Notes under the pieces: generated by a model
Databases searched by the model: none
What the model was told of the DNA's origin: nothing
Seen by the model: only the letters and a program-made list of their open reading frames with translations
Program-made: the position numbers and the translations under genes
Source of the DNA: an uncultured Lachnospiraceae bacterium
GTDB taxonomy: Bacteria > Bacillota > Clostridia > Lachnospirales > Lachnospiraceae
Assembly (NCBI GenBank): GCA_934320845.1
Contig: CAKRFU010000001.1
Coordinates: forward strand, 124,001-188,000
Length of the DNA: 64,000 nucleotides
Direction of reading: 5' to 3'
Shown: positions 19,111 through 27,633 of the stretch, piece by piece
How the letters are laid out: the number at the start of each line of letters is the position of its first letter
Numbering within the stretch: the stretch's first letter is position 1

Positions 19111-20181
19111 TCAGGCTGAGTTTTTACATAAACTGCGATACTCCATCAGCTTTTCTCTTGCATTTCTGCCTATATGTCTCGGAACTTCAATTCCTATCGT
19201 AACATACTGGTCACCGTAAGTCTTTCCGTCCTTTTTAGACACAACACCTTTTCCCTTAAGGCGTATTTTTGTACCTGACTGTGTTCCCTCTTTTATCCTG
19301 CACTCAACATCTCCATAAAGTGTATGGACACGCACATCTCCTCCGAGAACCGCAGTCGTATATGGTACATTTACCTTTGTATATATATCCTGTCCTTTTC
19401 TCTCATAACCTGGTTTCTCACCTACTTTAACCCTGAGAAATAAATCTCCGGCCTCTGCTTTTCCCATACCCGGATGACCCTTTCCTTTGAGCCTGATACT
19501 GTTTCCGTCGTCAATTCCTGCCGGTATATGAACTTTTAATGACTGCTCTTTTCCTGTCCTGCCATTACGCAAAGTAATCACTTTGTCACATCCAAACACA
19601 GCCTCATCAAATGTTACTTCTATGTCAGCCTCTGTATCATCGCCTCTCATATCATAACCAAACTCCGGCTCCCGACCTCCTGTGCTGTAAAAATGTGTTC
19701 CCGAAAATCCACCATGTCCTCCAAAATGTCCGTCCTCATCAAAGCTGCTGCGACCGCCAGCTCCGCCACTTTGCCCAAAACCATCGTGGTCACCAAAACC
19801 TCCAAAACTTCCATGACCACTAAAGTGACCGTCATTAAACAGATCTCCAAATATATCTCCAAAAATATCCGATGCATCTCCGGTGAAATGATACTCTCTG
19901 TGTGTTCCATAAGGTCCATCATAGGACTCCCCGTCTCCCGGCGAAAATCCTTCTTCAAATGCGGCATGACCAAACTGATCATAAAGTTTCTTCTTTTCTG
20001 AGTCACTAAGTACATTATAAGCTTCTGTAATTTCCTTAAACTTTTGCTCAGCTGCTGCGTCACCGGGATTCATGTCGGGATGATACTTCTTTGCCATCTT
20101 ACGATATGCTTTTTTTATTGTCTTATCATCAGCGTTCCTATCAATTCCAAGCACCTTATAGTAATCCTGCTTCACAGCCAT
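19111..20181 (-). CDS. DnaJ-family co-chaperone, CbpA-like (no zinc finger)
   Basis: The 356-residue protein stimulates DnaK. It has a J-domain at residues 5-70 with His34-Pro35-Asp36, a long Gly/His/Phe/Asp-rich linker (about 75-190), and the C-terminal substrate-binding beta domains (about 195-345). The four CXXCXGXG zinc motifs of DnaJ are absent, so it is the CbpA type (type B). It lies downstream of an Hsp20 gene that has a CIRCE element, with a terminator between them. It may be reached by read-through or have its own promoter. Confidence 0.9.
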   Translation of the reverse strand: MAVKQDYYKVLGIDRNADDKTIKKAYRKMAKKYHPDMNPGDAAAEQKFKEITEAYNVLSDSEKKKLYDQFGHAAFEEGFSPGDGESYDGPYGTHREYHFTGDASDIFGDIFGDLFNDGHFSGHGSFGGFGDHDGFGQSGGAGGRSSFDEDGHFGGHGGFSGTHFYSTGGREPEFGYDMRGDDTEADIEVTFDEAVFGCDKVITLRNGRTGKEQSLKVHIPAGIDDGNSIRLKGKGHPGMGKAEAGDLFLRVKVGEKPGYERKGQDIYTKVNVPYTTAVLGGDVRVHTLYGDVECRIKEGTQSGTKIRLKGKGVVSKKDGKTYGDQYVTIGIEVPRHIGRNAREKLMEYRSLCKNSA

Positions 20182-20225
20182 AACAAACTCCCCCTTTCCT
20201 GTGCCGCCCTTTACGCTGCATTTTG

Positions 20226-20253
20226 AAAAAGGAGCGATTTTTCACCGCTCCTT
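20226..20253 (-). terminator. Terminator downstream of hsp20
   Basis: On the minus strand AAGGAGCG pairs with CGCTCCTT around a nine-base loop, followed by TTTTT. It lies about 105 bp after the Hsp20 stop and 45 bp before the DnaJ-like start. It could let most Hsp20 transcripts end while some continue. Confidence 0.8.
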
Positions 20254-20357
20254 CCGTCACCTTTATCTGATATATGATAGTACAAAAATCTAAAATATGA
20301 AAATTTAATACTTAAAAACCGTTTTTTGCAGTTTTAAATATATTTATCCGTCATCTT

Positions 20358-20789
20358 TTATAGGATTGAAATATATCTGTCCTCTTCTTTTTGTGGTAAT
20401 GCTTCTTTCTTAGGCACATTCAATGTAAGAACTCCATTTTCAAATTTTGCTTTTATATCTTCCTGTGTCAGCTCTTTACCTACATAGAAGTTTCTGCTGC
20501 ATGTAGAATAAAATCTCTCTCTGCATATATATCTGCTTGTATCATCCTTAGATGTTTTATCGTCTTTAGATGTCTCTGCCGTAACTGTAAGATATCCGTC
20601 TTTTAATTCAGCTTTTATATCCTCTTTCTTAAATCCCGGCAAATCCATAATAACTTCAAAGCCATCCTTGTTTTCCTTTATATCTGTTTTCATCAATCCG
20701 CTGTTATAATAACTCTTTTTGTAATTTCTTTCAGGTGCATCAAAAAATCCATCCATTAAATCATTTGCAAAAATACTAGGCATTAACAT
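20358..20789 (-). CDS. hsp20: Hsp20 / alpha-crystallin small heat-shock protein
   Basis: This ATP-independent holdase binds unfolding proteins. ATG 20789 is preferred because GGAAGGAG lies nine bases upstream; a longer frame starts at 20828 without a clear site. The 143 residues hold the alpha-crystallin domain (about 35-135) with VIMDLPGFKKEDIKAELKDG, and the conserved GVLTLNVPK motif near the end. A C-terminal IXI-like tail (YISIL) is present. The CIRCE at 20911-20937 places it under HrcA control. Confidence 0.95.
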   Translation of the reverse strand: MLMPSIFANDLMDGFFDAPERNYKKSYYNSGLMKTDIKENKDGFEVIMDLPGFKKEDIKAELKDGYLTVTAETSKDDKTSKDDTSRYICRERFYSTCSRNFYVGKELTQEDIKAKFENGVLTLNVPKKEALPQKEEDRYISIL

Positions 20790-20910
20790 AATCAATCGCT
20801 CCTTCCAAAAATCTGTTACTGTTCGCATCTATGATGCAGCCAGTAATTAAAATCTTATTTATCTTAATATTGTTTGTTTCTCTGTTGCTGATTATGTTAT
20901 ATCACTTTTA

Positions 20911-20937
20911 TTAGCACTCGTCAATAGTGAGTGCTAA
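20911..20937. promoter_or_regulatory. CIRCE element (HrcA operator)
   Basis: TTAGCACTC, nine spacer bases and GAGTGCTAA match the CIRCE consensus exactly. The element lies about 120 bp upstream of the hsp20 start. CIRCE is the binding site of the heat-shock repressor HrcA, usually found before groESL and the hrcA-grpE-dnaK-dnaJ operon. Confidence 0.97.
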
Positions 20938-20999
20938 TAATTTTTGTGAATTTTTTGTGAACTTGTATGTCAATTAAATTCCACTTTATTTATGACACA

Positions 21000-21926
21000 C
21001 TACCAATATTTTTTTCTTTTAAATACAATCAGGCTCACAACAACTATCAGCACACTGATTCCTATAACAAACGGATAGGCATACTTCATTTTAAGCTCCG
21101 GCATATACGAAAAATTCATTCCATACCAGCCCGCTATCAGTGTCAATGGCAGAAAAATTGTTGTTACTATCGTGAGCATCTTCATTACATCATTCTGGTG
21201 TATCTCTATCTCAGATTGGTACACATCCTGAACCTGCATCGCATATTCTCTTAGTATCTGTGTTTCCTGTGCAAGCCTTGTCATCTTTTCAGAGTACATT
21301 TTAAAAAGTTCCACAATATCCTCCGAAAAAAATTCCTCTTCATTTCCGGCAAGTTCATCCCCTGTTTCCGCAAGCTGTGTATAATAATGATAAAATCTCG
21401 CTATTATTTTTTTTAATCTCAAAAGTCCTATATTGAATTTGTCAGACTGCTCCTTCATAACATCCTCTTCAATCTCTGTTATCTTGTGCTCTATCTTCTG
21501 CAGAAAAAGTAAATCATCTTCTATAAACGAAATAAAAAAATCATATATAAATCTTTCGATTGAGTAATCTTTTGTGACTGCTCTCCCTGATATTCTCACT
21601 ATATTTTTGTCAATGTTATCATCATCGCTTAATATGATTACCCTATTTTGCAATATATATATCGCAAAAAGTGTATCTTTTTTTTCATACTCTTTTGATG
21701 GCACCTGAAATGTTCCATATAAAAAATCCTTGTGACTTTCCATCTTGCAAAAATGAATTTCATCAAGCGTATGCCAAATCCCGCACTTCTCCCACAATAT
21801 TTTTTCATTATCCCACTCCGACATTTTAAACACACCGATACATTCATCATTCTCCCAAAACGTATTAAGCGCAATCTTAAATATACCGTCCTCTTTTACT
21901 TTATAATACACTTTTTCCACCTGCAT
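21000..21926 (-). CDS. corA: CorA-family magnesium/divalent cation transporter
   Basis: The 308-residue protein has a long cytoplasmic N-terminal domain with extended helices. Two C-terminal transmembrane helices follow, with the family's invariant pore motif Gly-Met-Asn in AGWYGMNFSYMPEL, about 40 residues from the end. CorA proteins form pentameric channels for Mg2+, and some members carry Co2+, Ni2+ or Zn2+. The basic C-terminal tail FKRKKYW is typical. The start has only a weak ribosome-binding site. The gene is divergent from the TAXI receptor, with a MITE-like element between them. Confidence 0.93.
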   Translation of the reverse strand: MQVEKVYYKVKEDGIFKIALNTFWENDECIGVFKMSEWDNEKILWEKCGIWHTLDEIHFCKMESHKDFLYGTFQVPSKEYEKKDTLFAIYILQNRVIILSDDDNIDKNIVRISGRAVTKDYSIERFIYDFFISFIEDDLLFLQKIEHKITEIEEDVMKEQSDKFNIGLLRLKKIIARFYHYYTQLAETGDELAGNEEEFFSEDIVELFKMYSEKMTRLAQETQILREYAMQVQDVYQSEIEIHQNDVMKMLTIVTTIFLPLTLIAGWYGMNFSYMPELKMKYAYPFVIGISVLIVVVSLIVFKRKKYW

Positions 21927-22024
21927 ACTTAATTATTTATTCTTACTTTACTACCTTATAACTGTTTATACCTAATTTGTATTTTATCCAAATTTATTGT
22001 AAAATAATCAGTGGTAATTTTTTA

Positions 22025-22226
22025 GATGCAAGGGTCAAAAGCAGATAGCAATGTATGTTTACATACAAATTGCTATCTGGTAGCTTGACCCGCCAAACAC
22101 CGACAAGGAGCAGGTTTGCTTGCAAATATGCGGGATTGGAGATGTTTGCAGGATTGCGGAAATTGCACAGCAATGGAGCAATCCGTAGCATAGTTTTAGA
22201 AAAAAAGTATTTTGACCCTTGGCATC
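22025..22226. mobile_element. Putative 202-bp MITE-like element with terminal inverted repeats
   Basis: The ends are near-perfect inverted repeats: GATGCAAGGGTCAAAA on the left, and on the right TTTTGACCCTTGGCATC, whose complement differs by one inserted base. The interior is highly structured. CAGATAGCAAT pairs with ATTGCTATCTG at about 22043-22079. A nested hairpin with outer arms GGATTGC/GCAATCC lies at 22151-22184. A 62-codon frame crosses it but looks incidental. It fills most of the 334-bp gap between corA and the TAXI receptor and ends 34 bp before the receptor's ATG. The rest of the gap is AT-rich with no other feature seen. No clear target-site duplication is seen. Confidence 0.6.
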
Positions 22227-22260
22227 ACGCTAAAACCCAATAAGAAAGGAAACCTTATAT

Positions 22261-23220
22261 ATGAAGAAAAGATTATGTCTTCTGCTCTGTTTTTCGCTAA
22301 TATTTTTATCATCATGCGGCAGACAATCAGACAATATACGTTTTGGAGCTGCTGACATAGGCGGTATGTACTATGCTTTTGCAAGCAGTTTCTCAGGTGC
22401 AATATCAAAAGACACCTCTAATTACAAGTTTGAAGTCAAAAATACAGCCGGTTCTGCGGCTAACCTTAGACTTCTGTCTGACAAATATATAGACCTTGGT
22501 ATCGCACAGGCAGACCTTATCAAGGATGCTTACGATGGCACGGGTTATTTTAAAGACAATATCTGTAATGGCTATAAAGCTGTTGCTGCACTTTATACCG
22601 AAGCATGCCAGATAGTCACTAAAGCAAACTCAGGTATAAAAAGCATTGATGACCTTCAGGGTCGAAAAGTAAGTATCGGTGCAAAGGAATCCGGTACGGA
22701 AATTAACGCAAATCAGATTTTAGAATTCAGCGGTTTAAATTCTAAACTTGTCAATATGGTAAATCTTGATTACACCGATGCGGCAAAACAGCTTGCCGAA
22801 GGTAAGATTGATGCATTTTTCTGCACAGCCGGACTTCAGACAACAGTAATATCTGAACTTACTAAAGAATGCAGTATCAGAATTTTAAGTATTGATGATA
22901 AATGTATTAAAAAACTGCTTACTGCCTATCCTTGTTACAGTAAGTATGAAATACCTGCAAATACTTATGCAGGTCAGTCTGAAAATGTAACTACAATAGG
23001 TGTAAAATCAGTATTGCTTGCATCTGACAGTCTTTCTGTAAATGCTGTCAAGCAATTTACTAAAACTCTTTTTAAACATAATAAAGATTTGCAATATGCA
23101 ACTTCTCTTGAACTGATATCTGATGAAAATACGGCAGTTCAGGGTATTGATATTCCATTCCATTCGGGTGCAGCCGCTTATTATAAAGAAAAAGGAATTA
23201 CAGCCACAACACAAAAATAA
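22261..23220 (+). CDS. TAXI-family solute-binding lipoprotein
   Basis: The 319-residue receptor has a lipoprotein signal peptide (lipobox LSSC, Cys at about residue 19) and a TAXI/NMT1-like fold. IRFGAADIGGMYYAFASSFSG opens the mature region, and SIGAKESGTEINANQIL plus KIDAFFCTAGLQ are typical of the family. TAXI proteins normally feed TRAP permeases (DctQM). No such permease is here. The next gene is GltS, so this receptor may present glutamate to a GltS carrier. A 34-bp leader with AAGAAAGGAAA separates it from the MITE-like element. Confidence 0.9.
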   Translation: MKKRLCLLLCFSLIFLSSCGRQSDNIRFGAADIGGMYYAFASSFSGAISKDTSNYKFEVKNTAGSAANLRLLSDKYIDLGIAQADLIKDAYDGTGYFKDNICNGYKAVAALYTEACQIVTKANSGIKSIDDLQGRKVSIGAKESGTEINANQILEFSGLNSKLVNMVNLDYTDAAKQLAEGKIDAFFCTAGLQTTVISELTKECSIRILSIDDKCIKKLLTAYPCYSKYEIPANTYAGQSENVTTIGVKSVLLASDSLSVNAVKQFTKTLFKHNKDLQYATSLELISDENTAVQGIDIPFHSGAAAYYKEKGITATTQK

Positions 23221-23234
23221 TACAAATACATCGT

Positions 23235-23268
23235 CAGCTATTTATTTATGAGCGAATGTAAATAGCTG
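23235..23268 (+). other. Intercistronic hairpin between TAXI receptor and gltS
   Basis: CAGCTATTTA and TAAATAGCTG form a perfect ten-base stem around a 14-base loop in the 100-bp gap between the two genes. It is not followed by a T-run, so it fits partial attenuation or message stabilisation better than termination. Confidence 0.5.
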
Positions 23269-23320
23269 TTATGGTTTCATATTGCCACAACAAATCGCTT
23301 GGAAATGAGGAATTAACTTT

Positions 23321-24508
23321 ATGAAAATTCAATTAGACATGTACCAAACGCTTGCTGCTGCAGTTTTGGTACTCTTATTAGGAAGTTATCTGAGAAAAAA
23401 AATAAATATTCTGGAAAAATTCTGTATTCCAGCGCCTGTTATAGGTGGATTACTCTTTGCCATTTTTACATGTGTATGTTATACTACCGGAATTATTGAA
23501 TTTTCCTTTGATGATACTCTGCGTGAGGTGTGCATGGTATTTTTCTTTACATCTGTTGGCTTTCAGGCAAACTTAAAGGTTTTAAAAAGCGGTGGAAAAT
23601 CCTTATTGGTATTTCTCGCACTTGTTATCACACTGATTTTTTCGCAGAACCTGCTTGCCGTCGGACTTTCAAAGGTACTTGGCTTAAATCCTCTCATCGG
23701 AATGTGTACAGGTTCAATACCTATGGTCGGCGGTCACGGTACTGCCGGTGCATTCGGCCCGGTACTTGAGGATTTTAGCATTAAGGGTGCAACAACTATC
23801 TGCACTGCCGCTGCCACTTTCGGACTTATAACAGGAAGTCTTGTGGGCGGTCCTATAGGAAAGCGCCTTATCGAGAAAAGAAATCTTATGTACAATGTTC
23901 CGGCTGAGGATGACAGCCTTTTGGTTGAGGACGAGGAAAAACACCAGCGTCATACAAATATGTACGCAGCCGCAGTATTCCAGCTTATACTTGCGATAGG
24001 ACTCGGCACCATCTTTTCGTATTTTCTCACAAAGACAGGACTTACTTTTCCTATCTATATAGGTGCAATGCTCGCCGCTGCACTTATGCGTAATATTACT
24101 GAGTATTCAGGCAAGGGAACTATCCATATGGGTGAGATAAACGACCTCGGCGGTATATGTCTTTCGCTCTTTCTCGGAATGGCAATGATAACATTAAAGC
24201 TCTGGGAACTTGCCACTCTCGCCCTGCCGCTTGTTATCCTGCTCGCAGCACAGACGCTTCTCATATGCGTATTCACATACTTTGTCATATTCAATGTTAT
24301 GGGAAGAGATTATGATGCAGCCGTACTTTCTGCCGGAACATGTGGTTTCGGTATGGGTGCAACTCCAAACGCAATGGCAAACATGCAGGCAATCTGCGAC
24401 CGATATGTTCCATCCGTAAAGGCATACCTTATCATACCGCTTATCGGAAGTTTATTTGCAGATTTTATCAACAGTCTTGTTATTACATTTTTCATCAACA
24501 TATTATAA
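23321..24508 (+). CDS. gltS: Sodium/glutamate symporter, GltS family
   Basis: The 395-residue polytopic carrier has two inverted halves of about five helices. Each half has its family re-entrant motif: SIPMVGGHGTAGAFGPVLED near residue 130 and CGFGMGATPNAMANMQA near residue 345. GltS imports glutamate with Na+. The central cytoplasmic loop is charged (EDDSLLVEDEEKHQRH). A TAXI receptor lies directly upstream and a small unknown gene 14 bp downstream. The receptor association is unusual because textbook GltS works without a binding protein. Confidence 0.93.
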   Translation: MKIQLDMYQTLAAAVLVLLLGSYLRKKINILEKFCIPAPVIGGLLFAIFTCVCYTTGIIEFSFDDTLREVCMVFFFTSVGFQANLKVLKSGGKSLLVFLALVITLIFSQNLLAVGLSKVLGLNPLIGMCTGSIPMVGGHGTAGAFGPVLEDFSIKGATTICTAAATFGLITGSLVGGPIGKRLIEKRNLMYNVPAEDDSLLVEDEEKHQRHTNMYAAAVFQLILAIGLGTIFSYFLTKTGLTFPIYIGAMLAAALMRNITEYSGKGTIHMGEINDLGGICLSLFLGMAMITLKLWELATLALPLVILLAAQTLLICVFTYFVIFNVMGRDYDAAVLSAGTCGFGMGATPNAMANMQAICDRYVPSVKAYLIIPLIGSLFADFINSLVITFFINIL

Positions 24509-24522
24509 TGGAGGGATTTTTT

Positions 24523-24720
24523 ATGTTTCACTGGAAAAAGAATAATGCAAAAAAACATGATGAAGAAAAACACGATTACGATCTGACATTTGAAAATGTA
24601 GCAATTCCGGAAGTCCATACACACAAGACCCACGACGAAGCGACCGAAAATGAAAGTGACGACTCTTCCATAAACTATGATAATCTGGCTATACCGGAAG
24701 TTCATATACGAAAAAAATAA
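24523..24720 (+). CDS. Small charged protein with a duplicated AIPEVH motif
   Basis: This gene encodes 65 residues. Its ATG at 24523 follows GGAGGG and lies 14 bp after the gltS stop, so it is very probably in the same transcript. The product is hydrophilic, with no signal peptide or membrane helix. A motif occurs twice: DLTFENVAIPEVHTHK at about residues 20-35 and SINYDNLAIPEVHIRKK at the C-terminus. Between them is an acidic segment. I do not recognise the family. The duplicated motif and operon position suggest a binding or accessory role for the GltS system or the MATE pump behind it, but this is inference. Confidence 0.7.
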   Translation: MFHWKKNNAKKHDEEKHDYDLTFENVAIPEVHTHKTHDEATENESDDSSINYDNLAIPEVHIRKK

Positions 24721-24751
24721 CAAAATAATTTTTACAGAACGGAGGCTCCTT

Positions 24752-26110
24752 ATGAGTGAAAACAAAGAATTTTTAGGTACTGAACCAGTCGGAAAACTTC
24801 TCTTAAAACTGGCAGTTCCTTCCGTAATATCACAACTTGTCAATATGCTCTACAACATTGTAGACAGAATCTACATAGGACATATTCCAAAGACCGGCAG
24901 CCTTGCTCTCACTGGGCTCGGTGTCTGTATGCCTGTTATTATGATAATATCCGCTTTTGCTGCCCTTATCGGCTTTGGCGGTGCACCGAGAGCCTCAATT
25001 TTTATGGGCAAGGGCGAAAATGATACAGCCGAAAAAACTCTTGGAAACTGTTTTACCATGCAGATTATCATTTCAATTATCCTTACCATTGTATTATTAT
25101 CCGGTAACAGATTTTTCCTCATGGCTTTCGGCGCAAGCAGCAACACAATCGATTATGCTTCAAGCTATATGAATATCTATGCCCTTGGAACAATATTCGT
25201 ACAGCTCACTCTCGGCATGAACGCTTTCGTAACAGCACAGGGATTTTCAAAAACCGGAATGTTAACCGTAATCATAGGTGCTATATGCAACATCATTCTC
25301 GATCCGATTTTTATTTTTGCACTCGGCCTTGGCGTAAAGGGTGCTGCAATTGCCACTGTAATATCACAGGGAATTTCATGTATATGGGTTATCTCATTCT
25401 TAACAGGCAGAAAAACATTTTTAAAGATAAAGAAAAAATATCTCATTCCTTCTGCCGAAATAATTCTTCCATGTATGGCTCTCGGCGTTTCAACATTTGT
25501 CATGCAGGCAAGCGAGAGTGTCATTTCCGTATGTTTTAATTCATCACTTTTAAAATACGGCGGTGATGTCGCCGTTGGTGCCATGACTATACTTACAAGT
25601 GTACTGCAGTTTGCAATGCTGCCACTACAGGGTATCGGTCAGGGTGCACAACCGATTACCAGCTACAACTACGGAGCAAAAAATGCTGACCGTGTAAAAA
25701 AGACATTTCGTATACTTATTACCGTATCACTCAGCTATTCAATCATATTCTGGGCATTGATACAGCTTTTCCCGGGTGTATTTGCAGGAATTTTCAGTTC
25801 AGATAAAGAACTTGTTACATTTACCGCCGGCGCACTCAGAATTTACTGCGGTATGTTATTTATGTTTGGAATACAGATTGCATGCCAGATGACTTTTGTT
25901 GCCATAGGCAATGCCGTATGCTCGGTCATTGTTGCTGTCGTGAGAAAGTTCGTTCTTCTTCTCCCGCTTATCTACATAGTGCCGCATTTTGTTTCAAACA
26001 AAACAAACGGAGTATATATGGCTGAACCTGTTGCCGACTTCATAGCAGTATCCTTTACGGTAATCATATTTTTAGTTCAGTTTAAAAAAGCACTCAGTAA
26101 ATTGAAATAA
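24752..26110 (+). CDS. MATE-family multidrug efflux transporter
   Basis: ATG 24752 follows CGGAGG. The 452-residue protein has 12 predicted helices in two repeats, opening with EPVGKLLLKLAVPSVISQLVNMLYNIVDRIYIGHIP. MATE pumps export drugs or metabolites using Na+ or H+. It closely resembles the MATE at 41975 in the same DinF-like subgroup, with a shared NPxxxAQGxxxTGM-type region. It follows the TAXI-gltS-small-protein genes with a 31-bp gap and may be co-transcribed. Confidence 0.93.
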   Translation: MSENKEFLGTEPVGKLLLKLAVPSVISQLVNMLYNIVDRIYIGHIPKTGSLALTGLGVCMPVIMIISAFAALIGFGGAPRASIFMGKGENDTAEKTLGNCFTMQIIISIILTIVLLSGNRFFLMAFGASSNTIDYASSYMNIYALGTIFVQLTLGMNAFVTAQGFSKTGMLTVIIGAICNIILDPIFIFALGLGVKGAAIATVISQGISCIWVISFLTGRKTFLKIKKKYLIPSAEIILPCMALGVSTFVMQASESVISVCFNSSLLKYGGDVAVGAMTILTSVLQFAMLPLQGIGQGAQPITSYNYGAKNADRVKKTFRILITVSLSYSIIFWALIQLFPGVFAGIFSSDKELVTFTAGALRIYCGMLFMFGIQIACQMTFVAIGNAVCSVIVAVVRKFVLLLPLIYIVPHFVSNKTNGVYMAEPVADFIAVSFTVIIFLVQFKKALSKLK

Positions 26111-26119
26111 ATTTAATAA

Positions 26120-26248
26120 TATACTTGCCTAATTGAGAGAAATTTAACACTATGCAAGTATAGTTGAAAAATTATCAATTATAGCTTTAATTTTCTTCAA
26201 CTTTTGGTACTTTTTTCTATTGACAAATTGCCCCTTAAAAACTACCAT
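26120..26248 (+). promoter_or_regulatory. Promoter of the liv operon, preceded by dyads
   Basis: TTGACA at 26220-26225, a 17-bp spacer and TACCAT at 26243-26248 form a good vegetative promoter 31 bp before the receptor ATG. Upstream are two dyads: TATACTTGC/GCAAGTATA spanning 26120-26162, and GTTGAA/TTCAAC around 26164-26202 followed by T-rich sequence. The latter could terminate the MATE transcript. The former has operator-like symmetry. Confidence 0.55.
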
Positions 26249-26279
26249 ACATTAGTAAAAGAAAAAGGAGGCAATTATT

Positions 26280-27446
26280 ATGAGATTATGGAAAAAGGCA
26301 GTCAGCCTTGTACTTGTATCTGCTATGGCATTTTCTATGTGTGCATGTGGCAGCAAGAAGGACGAAGGCAGCAAATCAGCAGACACATTTAAGATTGGTG
26401 GCATCGGACCTACAACAGGTGATGCAGCTATCTATGGAAAAGCCGTCCAGAACGGTATCAAGCTTGCAGTAGACGAGATTAATGCCGCAGGTGGTATTAA
26501 CGGAAAGAAAATTGAATATAAATTTGAGGACGACCAGAACGATACTGAGAAATCAGTAAATGCTTACAACAGCTTAAAAGACTGGGGTATGCAGATACTT
26601 GCAGGAACTGTTACATCAAACCCTTGTACAGCAGTTGTTGAACAGACTCATAATGACAACATGTTCCAGCTTACTCCATCAGCTACAGCAGTAGAGTCAA
26701 TTCAGTATGACAACGCATTCCGTATGTGTTTCTCTGACCCTAACCAGGGTAGTGCTTCTGCTGATTATATAGCAGACCACAAACTTGCTTCAAAAATTGC
26801 AGTTATTTATAACAGTTCTGACCCTTACTCTTCAGGTATCTATCAGAAATTTGCTGCCGAGGCAAAAGCAAAAGGACTTGATATAGTAGCTGCCGAGGCA
26901 TTTACTGCTGACAGCAAGACAGACTTCTCAGTACAGATTCAGAAAGCTAAGAGTGCCGGTGCTGAAATGGTATTCCTTCCTATATATTATCAGGAGGCAT
27001 CTCTTATCCTTGCTCAGGCAAAGAAAGCAAACTTCACACCTAAGTATTTCGGATGTGACGGTATGGACGGAATCCTTGCACTTGACGGATTTGACAAAGA
27101 ACTCGCTGAGGGACTTATGTTCCTTACACCATTTACACCTGATTCAAAGGATGACAAGACTCAGACTTTCGTAAAAGCATACAGAGAAGCATTTAATGAC
27201 ACACCTATCCAGTTTGCCGCAGATGCCTATGACTGTATCTACACTATAAAAGCTGCTGCTGAGAAAGCAAAGCTTACACCTGATATGAGTATTTCTGATA
27301 TGTCAGACGCATTAAAGAAATCAATGACTGAAATTGAACTCAGCTGTCTTACTGCTAAGAGCATCAAATGGTCATCAGACGGTGAACCTACAAAAGAGCC
27401 TACTGTCGTAGTTGTAGAAAACGGTTCTTACAATATAGCTGAATAA
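26280..27446 (+). CDS. livJ: Branched-chain amino acid ABC transporter substrate-binding lipoprotein
   Basis: The 388-residue lipoprotein has a signal peptide ending in a CAC lipobox (Cys at about residue 22) followed by GSKKDEG. The mature part is a Leu/Ile/Val-binding-protein fold: FKIGGIGPTTGDAAIYGKA at the start, INAAGGINGKKIEYKFEDDQ after it. It binds branched-chain or related amino acids outside the cell for the LivHMGF importer encoded next. An AAGGAGG site precedes the ATG and a promoter lies at 26220-26248. Ligand specificity is by family only. Confidence 0.93.
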   Translation: MRLWKKAVSLVLVSAMAFSMCACGSKKDEGSKSADTFKIGGIGPTTGDAAIYGKAVQNGIKLAVDEINAAGGINGKKIEYKFEDDQNDTEKSVNAYNSLKDWGMQILAGTVTSNPCTAVVEQTHNDNMFQLTPSATAVESIQYDNAFRMCFSDPNQGSASADYIADHKLASKIAVIYNSSDPYSSGIYQKFAAEAKAKGLDIVAAEAFTADSKTDFSVQIQKAKSAGAEMVFLPIYYQEASLILAQAKKANFTPKYFGCDGMDGILALDGFDKELAEGLMFLTPFTPDSKDDKTQTFVKAYREAFNDTPIQFAADAYDCIYTIKAAAEKAKLTPDMSISDMSDALKKSMTEIELSCLTAKSIKWSSDGEPTKEPTVVVVENGSYNIAE

Positions 27447-27531
27447 AGTTTATAAACACCAAAATCCGAATTAGACAAAATGTTACCGAATAACGTATTT
27501 TGTGGATTTTAAGCTTGTTATATGATATTAT

Positions 27532-27567
27532 AAAGTCTGTATGAGATTTGAAACTCATACAGACTTT
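27532..27567 (+). other. Perfect 14-bp intercistronic hairpin between livJ and livH
   Basis: AAAGTCTGTATGAG and CTCATACAGACTTT are exact complements around an eight-base loop. The structure lies 85 bp after the livJ stop and 67 bp before livH. The following bases (ACTATTACTG) are not a full T-run, so it may act as a leaky terminator that lowers permease expression relative to the receptor. Confidence 0.7.
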
Positions 27568-27633
27568 ACTATTACTGTTCACACTCAAATTTAAACAGTA
27601 ACACTCTACATTTAAAGAAACAGGAGGTAAACC

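Noticed and set aside
22055..22243. A 62-codon open frame inside the MITE-like element
   Set aside because: It lacks a ribosome-binding site and follows the element's hairpins. It may recur wherever the element occurs, but nothing supports translation.
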